Below are positions 33,870 to 41,759 of a DNA stretch of 50,112 bases, piece by piece (the first letter of the stretch is position 1; each line of letters begins with the position of its first letter). The DNA comes from Deltaproteobacteria bacterium (lineage in GTDB: Bacteria; Myxococcota_A; UBA796; UBA2385): positions 1-50,112 of the forward strand of contig JAEUKK010000014.1 of the NCBI GenBank assembly GCA_016792625.1, read 5' to 3'. The position numbers were made by a program, and so were the translations under genes. The notes under the pieces were generated by a model. It had not been told where the DNA came from. It saw only the letters and a program-made list of their open reading frames with translations, and did no database searches.

Positions 33870-35420
33870 ATGCTGCAGCCCGTCCGTCGCGCCCTCCTCA
33901 GCGTCTGGGACAAAGAGGGGCTGCTGCCCCTCGCGCGGGCCCTGGTCCGTCTTGGTGTCGAGCTGTTCTCCACCGGCGGCACCCGCGCGCTGATGGAGCG
34001 GGATGGCCTGCCGGTGCGTGAGGTCGGCGAGCTGACCGGCCGCCCCGAGGCCTTTGGTGGCCGCATGAAGACCCTCTCTTTTGAGGTGGCCAGCGCGCTG
34101 CTCTTCCACCGCACCCGCGACGCGGCCGAGGCCGAGGCCCTGGGGGTCTCTCCGATCGATCTGGTGGTGGTGAACCTCTACCCCTTCGAGGAGTACCGCG
34201 ACAAGGGCCTCCAAGACGCTGATCTCATCGAGTACATCGACATCGGTGGGCCGACGATGATCCGCGCCGCGGCGAAGAACTACGCCGGGGTCGCGGTGCT
34301 GACCGCGCCTGACCAGTACGAGGGCCTCATCGCCGAGCTCGACGCGCACCGCGGGCAGACCCGGCTCGAGACCCGGCGGGCGCTGATGGCCGCGGCCTTC
34401 CAGCGCACCAGCGCCTACGACACCGCCATCGCCGCCCATATGAGCGGCGGGGTCAAGCCGCTGCCCCGCCCCGTCGGGCCGCCCCGGCCGCTGCGCTATG
34501 GCGAGAACCCCCACCAGCGGGCGGCGCTGATCCCCCTCGGCGGCCCCGATCCCCTCGACCGGGTCATCGGCGGCAAAGAGCTGTCCTACAACAACCTGCT
34601 CGACGTCGAGGCCGCGCTGCACGCCATTGAGGGCCAGGGTGAGGGTGGGGTCGCGGTCGCTGTGGTCAAGCACGGCAACCCCTGCGGCCTCGCCGTGGCC
34701 CCCACCGCGGCCGAGGCGCTCGAGCTGGCCTGGGCGGGTGACCCGGTCTCGGCCTTCGGCTCGGTGATCAGCTTCTCGCAGGCCGTCGAGGCGGCCGACC
34801 TCGCGCCCCTGCACCTCGACGACAAAGCGCGCCGCCGCTTCGTTGAGGTCATCGTGGCGCCGGCCTTCTCGGGCGAGGCGCAGGCGCTGGCCGCCCACCA
34901 CAAGACCCTCCGGCTGGTGCGCTGGTCGGTGGCCGAGCTGATGGCCACCCCCGACCGGCGCTTCGTGCTCGGCCAGCTGCTCGAACAGGACCGCGACCTG
35001 CAGCTCGCCGAGGGCTGGGCCCACATGGCCGGCCCGGCGCGGCCGGTGGACGAGGGCCTCGCCGCCTTCGGGGTGCGGGCCTGCCGGTCCATCAAGAGCA
35101 ACGCCATCGTCATCGTGCGCCGGACCCCGGCGGGCGCCCTGCAGCTGCTCGGCATGGGCGCGGGGCAGCCCAACCGGGTGCGCTCGGCGGAGATCGCCGT
35201 CGCGCGGGCCGCGGCCACCGCGCCCGGCGCGCTCGGTGACGGCTGTGCAATCTCGGACGCCTTCCTCCCCTTCCGCGATACCCTCGATGTGCTGGCCGAG
35301 GCCGGCGTGCCGATGTTGATCCAGCCTGGGGGCTCTCTCCGCGACCCCGAGGTCGCCGCCGCCGCCGACGCGCGCGGCGTCACCCTCATCCGCACCGGCA
35401 CCCGCCACTTCCGGCACTGA
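33870..35420 (+). CDS. purH: Bifunctional AICAR transformylase / IMP cyclohydrolase
   Basis: Last two steps to IMP: formylates AICAR with 10-formyl-tetrahydrofolate and closes the ring. 516 residues, normal. The N-terminal cyclohydrolase domain has SVWDKEGLLPLARAL, FSTGGT, VNLYPFEEY and IDIGGPTMIRAAAKN. The C-terminal transformylase has RYGENPHQRAAL, LSYNNLLDVEAAL, the catalytic KHGNPCG and the ending RHFRH. The usual DGRVKTLHP motif is replaced by GGRMKTLSFEVASALL, a variant form. A good AGGAG site overlaps the purQ stop, 10 bp from the start. Confidence 0.97.
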   Translation: MLQPVRRALLSVWDKEGLLPLARALVRLGVELFSTGGTRALMERDGLPVREVGELTGRPEAFGGRMKTLSFEVASALLFHRTRDAAEAEALGVSPIDLVVVNLYPFEEYRDKGLQDADLIEYIDIGGPTMIRAAAKNYAGVAVLTAPDQYEGLIAELDAHRGQTRLETRRALMAAAFQRTSAYDTAIAAHMSGGVKPLPRPVGPPRPLRYGENPHQRAALIPLGGPDPLDRVIGGKELSYNNLLDVEAALHAIEGQGEGGVAVAVVKHGNPCGLAVAPTAAEALELAWAGDPVSAFGSVISFSQAVEAADLAPLHLDDKARRRFVEVIVAPAFSGEAQALAAHHKTLRLVRWSVAELMATPDRRFVLGQLLEQDRDLQLAEGWAHMAGPARPVDEGLAAFGVRACRSIKSNAIVIVRRTPAGALQLLGMGAGQPNRVRSAEIAVARAAATAPGALGDGCAISDAFLPFRDTLDVLAEAGVPMLIQPGGSLRDPEVAAAADARGVTLIRTGTRHFRH

Positions 35421-35522
35421 GCCTCTCTCGCACCCGGGGCCCTGCCTCGGTGTTGTCCCCCCACCGCTGTGGTCAACCCCCCGCAGCGGGCACCGTCCCC
35501 CACCGACCCTCGGAGCGTTGTC

Positions 35523-36914
35523 ATGTCCGGCCTGTCGAACGTCAATACGCCCCAGCTCAAGCTCCTCCACCGCGGCAAGGTCCGCGACAGCTTTCGGGTC
35601 GATGATCGCACCCGCCTGATCGTGGTCACCGACCGGATCAGCGCCTTTGACCTCAAGATTGAGACGCCCATCCCCGGCAAAGGTGAGGTGCTCAACAAGC
35701 TCGCCGCCTTCTGGTTCCACCGCACCCGCGACATCGTGCCCAACCACCTCATCCGCACGGTGGGCACCCACGGCGCGCTGGTGCGCGAGGCCGCGCCGAT
35801 CAAGGTCGAGGTCATCGTGCGGGGCTATATGGCCGGCAGCATGGCCCGCGGCTACAGCCAGGGCCTGCGGGTCTTTTCGGGTGTGACGGTGCCCGAGGGC
35901 CTCACCGAGAACGGCCGCCTGCCGCGGCCCATCGTCACGCCCACGACGAAGGAGGAGAGCGACCGCGAGATCACGCCCGACGCCATCGCCGCCGAGGGCC
36001 TGCTGTCTCGTGCGCACTATGACGAGCTGGAGCGGATCGCGCTCGCGCTCTTCGCGCGCGGCACCGAGGTGCTGGCCGAGCGCGGCCTGCTGCTCGCCGA
36101 CACCAAGTACGAATTTGGCTTCATTGACGGCGAGATCGTCCTCATCGACGAGATCCACACGCCGGACTCCTCGCGCATTTGGGACGCCGAGCGCTACGCC
36201 CTCGCGCCGGCCGAGGTGCCGCCGCTCGACAAAGAGTTTGTCCGCACCCATATGCTCGCCGAGAAGCGCCGCACGGGCAGCTACCCGCGCACGCTGCCCA
36301 CCGAGATCGTCGAAGAGACCATCCGCCGCTACGCGACCCTCTACACCCGGGTCACCGGCGAGCGCCTGCACAACCCGGCGGTGCCCGCGAACGACCTGCG
36401 CGACGCGCTGGTCGCCGAGGGCCTCATCAAGCCCGGCTTTGTGGCCCTGGTCATGGGCTCGCCCAAGGACCGCGCCCACGCCGAGAAGCTGGTGGGCATG
36501 CTGCGGCCTTATGGTGTGCACACGGTGATGCGGGTCTGTTCGGCCCACAAGAACGGCGAGCGCATCCCCGAGCTGGTCGCCGCCTACGGAGAGACCCTCG
36601 AGCCCGGCGTGGTCATCGCCATCGCCGGCGAGTCCAACGGCCTCGGCGGCGCGCTGGCGGCCAACCTGCCCATCCCGGTGATCAACGCGCCCCCCTTCGC
36701 CGACCGGGCCGACATCGCGCTCAACGTGGCGTCTTCGCTGATGATGCCCTCCTCGACGCCGGCCTCGACCTGCATCCGGCCCGACAACGCCGCCCAGGCG
36801 GCCATCCGGGCGCTGAACGTGCCGGCCCTGCGGGCGCGCCTCTCCGCCGAGATCCGCGCGCTCAAGCAGAGCCTGCTCGAGGCCGACGACGAGCTGAGCG
36901 GGCTCTCCGCATGA
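35523..36914 (+). CDS. SAICAR synthetase - class II PurE (AIR carboxylase) fusion
   Basis: 463 residues from the ATG at 35523 (GGAG seven bases upstream). Residues 1 to ~300 are SAICAR synthetase (PurC): LHRGKVRDSF, VTDRISAFDLKI, VRGYMAGSMARGY, TPTTKEESDREIT, LADTKYEFGFIDG, IDEIHTPDSSRIW. Residues ~306-455 are PurE: VMGSPKDRAHAEKL from ~310, CSAHKNGERI (His342, Lys343), AGESNGLGGALAANLPIPVI (368 on) and LMMPSSTPASTC. The SAHK and AGxSNGLG motifs are those of class II PurE (AIR carboxylase, as in animal PAICS); class I N5-CAIR mutase has SAHRTP and AGGAAHLPG. It would thus carboxylate AIR directly with CO2, needing no PurK, and none is present. Domain order matches animal PAICS. The stop overlaps the purB start. 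A 102-bp gap separates it from purH. Confidence 0.95.
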   Translation: MSGLSNVNTPQLKLLHRGKVRDSFRVDDRTRLIVVTDRISAFDLKIETPIPGKGEVLNKLAAFWFHRTRDIVPNHLIRTVGTHGALVREAAPIKVEVIVRGYMAGSMARGYSQGLRVFSGVTVPEGLTENGRLPRPIVTPTTKEESDREITPDAIAAEGLLSRAHYDELERIALALFARGTEVLAERGLLLADTKYEFGFIDGEIVLIDEIHTPDSSRIWDAERYALAPAEVPPLDKEFVRTHMLAEKRRTGSYPRTLPTEIVEETIRRYATLYTRVTGERLHNPAVPANDLRDALVAEGLIKPGFVALVMGSPKDRAHAEKLVGMLRPYGVHTVMRVCSAHKNGERIPELVAAYGETLEPGVVIAIAGESNGLGGALAANLPIPVINAPPFADRADIALNVASSLMMPSSTPASTCIRPDNAAQAAIRALNVPALRARLSAEIRALKQSLLEADDELSGLSA

Positions 36915-38287
36915 GCGGCGCGCGGGCGTGGGCGCTGAGCCCCCTGGACGGTCGGTACGGTGAGCGGCTCGCGCCGCTCGGCGCCTACTTCTCCGAGATG
37001 GCTTTGGTCCGGGCGCGGGTCCGGGTCGAGGTCGCCCACGCCCGCGCGCTCGACGCGCTCGGCCTCTTTTCGCCGCTGACCCCCGACGAGGACCGGCGGC
37101 TCTGCGACCTCGCCGATGGTTTTGGCGAGGACGCCTTCGCCGCGGTCAAGGCCATCGAGGCCGAGACCCGGCATGACGTCAAGGCGGTCGAGCTCTACCT
37201 GCGGGAGGGCGCCGCCCTGCGCGAGCCCAACCGCCTGCACTTCGCCCTGACCTCAGAGGACGTGAACAACCTCGCGTACAGCACGCTGTTCTCGGCCTAT
37301 GTCCGCGAACAGCAGCTGCCGGCCCTGGGTGCGGTGCTGCGGGCGCTGATCACCTGGGCGCGAGACACCGCCAGCGCGCCTTTTCCCTCCCGAACCCATG
37401 GCCAGCCGGCCACGCCGACCACCTTTGGCAAAGAGCTGGCGGTCTATGTCGAGCGGCTGGGCCGCTGCCACCGGGTGTTGAGCGGCCTGCGCCTGTCAGG
37501 CAAGCTCAACGGCGCCACCGGCACCCACGGCGCGGCGGCGGCCGCGGCGCCCCAGATCGACTGGCGCGCCTACGAGAAGCGGCTGGTGGAGGGCCTCGGC
37601 CTCGAGCTCAACCCCATCAGCACCCAGATCGAGGACCACGACAGCTGGGCGCGGTGGCTGCACGAGTCGAGGCTGCTGAGCAGCATCCTCGTCGATCTCT
37701 GCCGCGATATGTGGATGTACATCAGCAACGGGTGGGTGGTGCAGCGGGCCCGCCCGGGCGAGGTCGGCTCTTCGACCATGCCACACAAGGTCAACCCCAT
37801 CCGTTTTGAGAACGCCGAGGGCAACCTTGAGCTGAGCAGTGCGTTGATGGCCTTCCTTGCCGAAAAGCTGACCCGCTCACGGATGCAGCGAGACCTGTCC
37901 GACAGCACGGTCAGCCGCAACGTGGGGGTGGCCCTCTCGCACCTGAGCTTGGCGCTCGACGAGGTGCGGGCCGGCCTCGCGGGGGTCTCTCTGGACCGCG
38001 CCGCCTGCACCCGGGCGCTCGACGCGACGCCCGAGCTGCTGGCCGAGCCGATCATGACCGCGTTGCGCCTCGAAGGGCACCCTGACCCCTATGCAGCGCT
38101 GAAATCCCTCACCCGTGGCCGGGCGGTGACGGGTGAGGAGATCGCCGCCTTCGTCGCCGCCGCCCCGATGCGGGAGGAGACCCGCCAGCGCCTCGCCGCG
38201 CTGCGGCCGACCGCCTATGTGGGGCTGGCCGAGCAGATCTGCGGGGATGTGCTGGACGCCGCCGAGCAGGCCCTGGGGGCACGATGA
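36911..38287 (+). CDS. purB: Adenylosuccinate lyase
   Basis: Releases fumarate twice: from SAICAR to AICAR, and from adenylosuccinate to AMP. 458 residues, of the E. coli PurB type (opening ALSPLDGRYGERLAPL). Signatures: EAETRHDVKAVELYL, ALTSEDVNNLAYS, FPSRTHGQPATPTTFGKELA, and the mobile catalytic loop GSSTMPHKVNPIRFENAEGN. Its ATG overlaps the stop of the PurC/E fusion and its stop overlaps the next start (both ATGA). With purA in the same cluster, the operon can deliver AMP. Confidence 0.97.
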   Translation: MSGARAWALSPLDGRYGERLAPLGAYFSEMALVRARVRVEVAHARALDALGLFSPLTPDEDRRLCDLADGFGEDAFAAVKAIEAETRHDVKAVELYLREGAALREPNRLHFALTSEDVNNLAYSTLFSAYVREQQLPALGAVLRALITWARDTASAPFPSRTHGQPATPTTFGKELAVYVERLGRCHRVLSGLRLSGKLNGATGTHGAAAAAAPQIDWRAYEKRLVEGLGLELNPISTQIEDHDSWARWLHESRLLSSILVDLCRDMWMYISNGWVVQRARPGEVGSSTMPHKVNPIRFENAEGNLELSSALMAFLAEKLTRSRMQRDLSDSTVSRNVGVALSHLSLALDEVRAGLAGVSLDRAACTRALDATPELLAEPIMTALRLEGHPDPYAALKSLTRGRAVTGEEIAAFVAAAPMREETRQRLAALRPTAYVGLAEQICGDVLDAAEQALGAR

Positions 38288-40146
38288 GCCAGACAGAGGG
38301 GGGCGCGCTGCGGGTCGCGGTGCTCGGCAAGGGCGCGCGTGAGGCGGGCTTGGCCCGGCGCATCGCCGAAGAGATCGGCGCTGACGCTGTTGTCGTCGTC
38401 CCCGGCAACGCAGGCACCCCCGGCAGCACCGGCCCCTTGGGCGAGGGCGCGGCGCTCGCGGCCGCGCTGCGTGCCCGCGAGGTCGGCTTGGTGGTCATCG
38501 GGCCCGAGGCGCTGTTGGCCGCGGGTGTGGCCGATCAGCTGCGCGCGGCGGGCTTCGCCGTCGTGGGCCCGGGTGCCCAGGGCGCGCTGCTCGAGGGCTC
38601 GAAGGCCTACTGCAAGGCCTTTTTGCTGCGGCACCAGATCCCGACCGCGGCGGTGGTCGAGGTCCGCAGCCCGGCCGACGACGCCGCCGCCTTCGCCACC
38701 TTCCCCGGCCCCGCGGTGGCCAAGTACGATGGGCTGGCCGAGGGCAAAGGTGTGGTGGTCTGCGATGATCCAGACCAGCTGCGCGCCGCGCTGGCCGACC
38801 TGCGGGCCCGCTTCGGCGCCAGCGCCCACGTGCTCATTGAGGAGCGCCTCACCGGCCCCGAGCTCTCGGTCTTCCTGCTCGTCGCCGACGGCGCCTATGT
38901 CGAGCTGCCCGAGGCACGCGACCACAAGCGGCTGCTGGAGGGTGATCAGGGCCCGAACACGGGCGGGATGGGGGCCATCTCGCCGGTGCTCGCCGCCGAC
39001 GACCCGCTGCGCGCCCGCATCCGCGCCGAGATCATCGCACCGACCGTGCGGGGCCTCGCCGCCGATGGCCTGCCCTTCCGCGGCTTCTTGTTCATCGGCC
39101 TGATGTTGACCCCTGCGGGCCCCAAGGTGCTCGAGTTCAACACCCGCCTGGGCGACCCCGAGGCCCAGGTCATCTTGCCCCGGATCGAGGGCGCCCTGGT
39201 GCCCCTGCTGGCCGGCTGCGCCCAGGGCGCTTTGCCGGTGGGTGCGGTCCGCACCTCGCCGCGCCACGTCGCTGGCGTGGTGATCGCACGAGACGGGTAC
39301 CCGAGCGCGGCGATTGAGGCCGCGCCATTGCTGCCGACCGTATCGGTGCGCGGCGCACATCTGGTCGTGGGCAGCGCGGTCGTCGACCCGGCCGGGGTGG
39401 TGCGCCTGCCCGGCGGGCGCGCGCTCACCGCGGTGGGCGTGGGGGACAGCGCCGCCGCGGCCCGTCACCGGGCCTACCGCCTCGCCGGCGAGGTGGTGGA
39501 GCAGGCGCCGGCGGCCTTTCAGCTGCGGCCCGATGTCGGCCGGCGGCCCCGACTGGCCGTCTTCGCCAGCGGCGGGGGCAGCAACCTGCGGGCGATCACC
39601 GCGGCCTGCGCGGCCGGCGCCCTGCGGGGGCTGGCTGAGGTGGGCCTCGTGGTCAGCGATCGGCCCCGCTGCGGGGCGGTGGAGTGGTCGCGCGCGGCGG
39701 GCCTCGAGGTCTGGGCTGAGCGGCGCCTGCCCGACGCGGGCGCGGAGTGGGAGGCCCAGGCCGCGGCGGCGGTCGAGGCCGCGGGCTGCGATCTCGTGGT
39801 CTTGGCCGGTTTCATGCGGGTGCTGGGCGCGGCATTCGTCGCGCGCTTTGAGGGGCGGATCATCAACATCCACCCCGCTGACACCCGCCAGCACCAGGGC
39901 CTCGGCGGCTATGAGCAGGCGTGGGAGCGGCGCCTCGACGAGACGTTGATCACCGTGCACCTGGTCGACGGCGGTCTCGACACGGGGCCCATCCTCGCCC
40001 AGGCCCCGGTGGACCTGCGCGGAGCGCGCAGCTTGGACGAGGTTCGCACCCGTGGGCTGGCTGTCGAGCACGCGCTCTATCCGCGGACCATTGAGCGGGT
40101 GCTGCGCTCGGGCAGCGTGGGCGCCCTGACGGTGGGGGAAGAGTGA
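38284..40146 (+). CDS. GAR synthetase - GAR formyltransferase fusion (PurD-PurN)
   Basis: 620 residues. Residues 1 to ~415 are GAR synthetase (PurD, ATP-grasp): VAVLGKGAREAGLA, PGNAGTPGS, FLLRHQIPTA, IEERLTGPELSVFLLVADG, DHKRLLEGDQGPNTGGMGA, LEFNTRLGDPEAQV. Residues ~423-612 are 10-formyl-THF-dependent GAR formyltransferase (PurN): LAVFASGGGSNLRAI, LAGFMRVLGAAFV, and Asn528, His530, Asp566 aligning with E. coli Asn106, His108, Asp144 at exactly the same spacing. The loop after NIHP is unusual (ADTRQHQGLGGY in place of SLLPKYPGLHTH). Both domains act on the same intermediate, so fusion may channel GAR. Animals join these activities in GART with AIR synthetase between them; here purM is separate. 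The start overlaps the purB stop. Confidence 0.94.
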   Translation: MSQTEGGALRVAVLGKGAREAGLARRIAEEIGADAVVVVPGNAGTPGSTGPLGEGAALAAALRAREVGLVVIGPEALLAAGVADQLRAAGFAVVGPGAQGALLEGSKAYCKAFLLRHQIPTAAVVEVRSPADDAAAFATFPGPAVAKYDGLAEGKGVVVCDDPDQLRAALADLRARFGASAHVLIEERLTGPELSVFLLVADGAYVELPEARDHKRLLEGDQGPNTGGMGAISPVLAADDPLRARIRAEIIAPTVRGLAADGLPFRGFLFIGLMLTPAGPKVLEFNTRLGDPEAQVILPRIEGALVPLLAGCAQGALPVGAVRTSPRHVAGVVIARDGYPSAAIEAAPLLPTVSVRGAHLVVGSAVVDPAGVVRLPGGRALTAVGVGDSAAAARHRAYRLAGEVVEQAPAAFQLRPDVGRRPRLAVFASGGGSNLRAITAACAAGALRGLAEVGLVVSDRPRCGAVEWSRAAGLEVWAERRLPDAGAEWEAQAAAAVEAAGCDLVVLAGFMRVLGAAFVARFEGRIINIHPADTRQHQGLGGYEQAWERRLDETLITVHLVDGGLDTGPILAQAPVDLRGARSLDEVRTRGLAVEHALYPRTIERVLRSGSVGALTVGEE

Positions 40147-40257
40147 GGGCGTCAGCCCCCGGGGTGGTCGCGCGTCGGGTGCCGTCTCGGCCCCGTGCGC
40201 GGCCGTCGGCGGATCGGGTCTGGGTGCGGGCCGCTACGGCGGCGGGGGAGCGCTGAT

Positions 40258-41724
40258 ATGTGCGGGATCTTGGGCTTGATCTCTCCGGCGCCGGTGGCGG
40301 AGCGCCTGGTGTATGGCCTCACCGGCCTGCAGCACCGCGGCCAAGACGCTGCGGGGGTGGTCACTTTTGACGGTCGCTTCCATGTGCGGAAGGGGCGGGG
40401 CCTGGTCGCCGAGGTCTTTCGCGAGGACGCCGACCGCGCCGACCTGCTCGGGCGGGTCGGCCTCGGCCACACCCGCTACGCCACCCAGGGCAGCACGACC
40501 CTGCTCGACGCCCAGCCGCTGACCATGAACTACCCGTTCGGGCTCAGCATGATCCACAACGGCAACGTCACCAACTTTGAGGCGCTGCGGTCCGAGCTCC
40601 AGAACCGCCAGCACCGGGTGATCGAGACCAGCAACGACCTCGAGCTCATCCTCTACACCCTGGCCGAGGAGATCGAGGCCGAGGCCGCCGCCACCCCTGG
40701 CGGCTTCCGCGCGCTGCGCCCTGAGGCCCTGTTCGCCGCCGTGCGGCGGCTGCGCCAGAAGGTCGACGGCGCCTATGCCGTGCTCGTCGTCATTGCCGAC
40801 AAGGGGCTCTTGGCTTTCCGGGACGCCTTCGGCATCCGGCCGCTGATGATGGCCAGCGGGCAGGCCGAGGGCGGGCCAGAGCACGCTTTTGCGTCCGAGA
40901 CCTCGGTCTTTGATATGTTGGGCCTCGGGCCCGCGCGGGCGCTCGCCGCCGAAGAGATCGTGCTGGTCGATATGGACGGCGTGGTCCACACCGACGGCGG
41001 GAGCGAGACGCCAGCTCGGGCCCAGGCCTTCTGCAGCTTCGAGCACATCTATTTTGCCCGCGAGGACGCGAGCTTCGGCGGTTGGCGGGTCGCTGCGGCG
41101 CGGGCGCGCATGGGCCACCTGCTCGCCGACGCGGTCCGCGCCCGTGGCCTGCGCCCCGATGTCGTGATCGACGTGCCCTCCAGCGCATATTTTGCGGCCT
41201 CGGGGCTCGCTGAGGGCCTCGGCGTGCCCTACCGGCGGGGGCTGGCCAAGAACAACCATGTGGGGCGCAGCTTCATCGTGCCCTCGGCCATTGATCGGGC
41301 CCGGGTGGTGCGCCAAAAGCTCAACCCCATCCCCGAGGTCATCGCCGGCCGCAAGGTGGCGGTGGTCGACGACTCGATCGTGCGCGGCACCACCTCGCGC
41401 CACATCATCCGCATCTTGCGCGAGGCGGGGGCAGAGGCGGTCTACATGGTCTCGGCCGCGCCGCCGCTCAAGCACCCCTGCCCCTATGGCATCGACATCG
41501 CCCGCCGGGCTGAGCTCGTCGCCGCCGAGCACAGCGTCGAGGAGGTCGAGGCCCAGCTCGGCGCCGATGCGCTGATCTACCCCGACCTCGCGGCGTTTAA
41601 GGCGCTGTTTGGCGGCGAGGGCCACTGCTTCGCCTGTTTTGATGGCCACTACCCGACCGCGGTGACCGAAGAGGTGCGCCGGTCGATTGAGCGCGAGCAG
41701 GTGGCCTCGGGGCGGGTGGGCTAG
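40258..41724 (+). CDS. purF: Amidophosphoribosyltransferase
   Basis: Committed step: glutamine and PRPP to phosphoribosylamine. 488 residues from the ATG at 40258, preceded by GGGGGAG. The N-terminus MCGILGL puts the glutaminase nucleophile at Cys2 with no propeptide; an upstream in-frame start would bury it. Signatures: LQHRGQDAAG, GHTRYATQGS, IHNGNVTNF, FRDAFGIRPL, and the PRPP loop VVDDSIVRGTTS (369 on). The four cluster-ligand cysteines of B. subtilis-type enzymes are not evident. Last gene of the purine cluster, 111 bp after the PurD/N fusion, with no promoter I can identify in that gap. Confidence 0.97.
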   Translation: MCGILGLISPAPVAERLVYGLTGLQHRGQDAAGVVTFDGRFHVRKGRGLVAEVFREDADRADLLGRVGLGHTRYATQGSTTLLDAQPLTMNYPFGLSMIHNGNVTNFEALRSELQNRQHRVIETSNDLELILYTLAEEIEAEAAATPGGFRALRPEALFAAVRRLRQKVDGAYAVLVVIADKGLLAFRDAFGIRPLMMASGQAEGGPEHAFASETSVFDMLGLGPARALAAEEIVLVDMDGVVHTDGGSETPARAQAFCSFEHIYFAREDASFGGWRVAAARARMGHLLADAVRARGLRPDVVIDVPSSAYFAASGLAEGLGVPYRRGLAKNNHVGRSFIVPSAIDRARVVRQKLNPIPEVIAGRKVAVVDDSIVRGTTSRHIIRILREAGAEAVYMVSAAPPLKHPCPYGIDIARRAELVAAEHSVEEVEAQLGADALIYPDLAAFKALFGGEGHCFACFDGHYPTAVTEEVRRSIEREQVASGRVG

Positions 41725-41728
41725 CAGA

Positions 41729-41742
41729 CCGGGCGTTCCCGG
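41729..41742. terminator. Short hairpin between purF and convergent OMP gene
   Basis: CCGGG-CGTT-CCCGG, five bases after the purF stop and 17 bp before the stop of the convergent gene. No T-run. A weak candidate for two-way termination. Confidence 0.35.
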
Positions 41743-41759
41743 GCGCCGCCCCGGACGGT

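Noticed and set aside
33699..36548. Minus-strand open frame of 949 codons
   Set aside because: Antisense to purH and the PurC/E fusion; no domain, biased composition.
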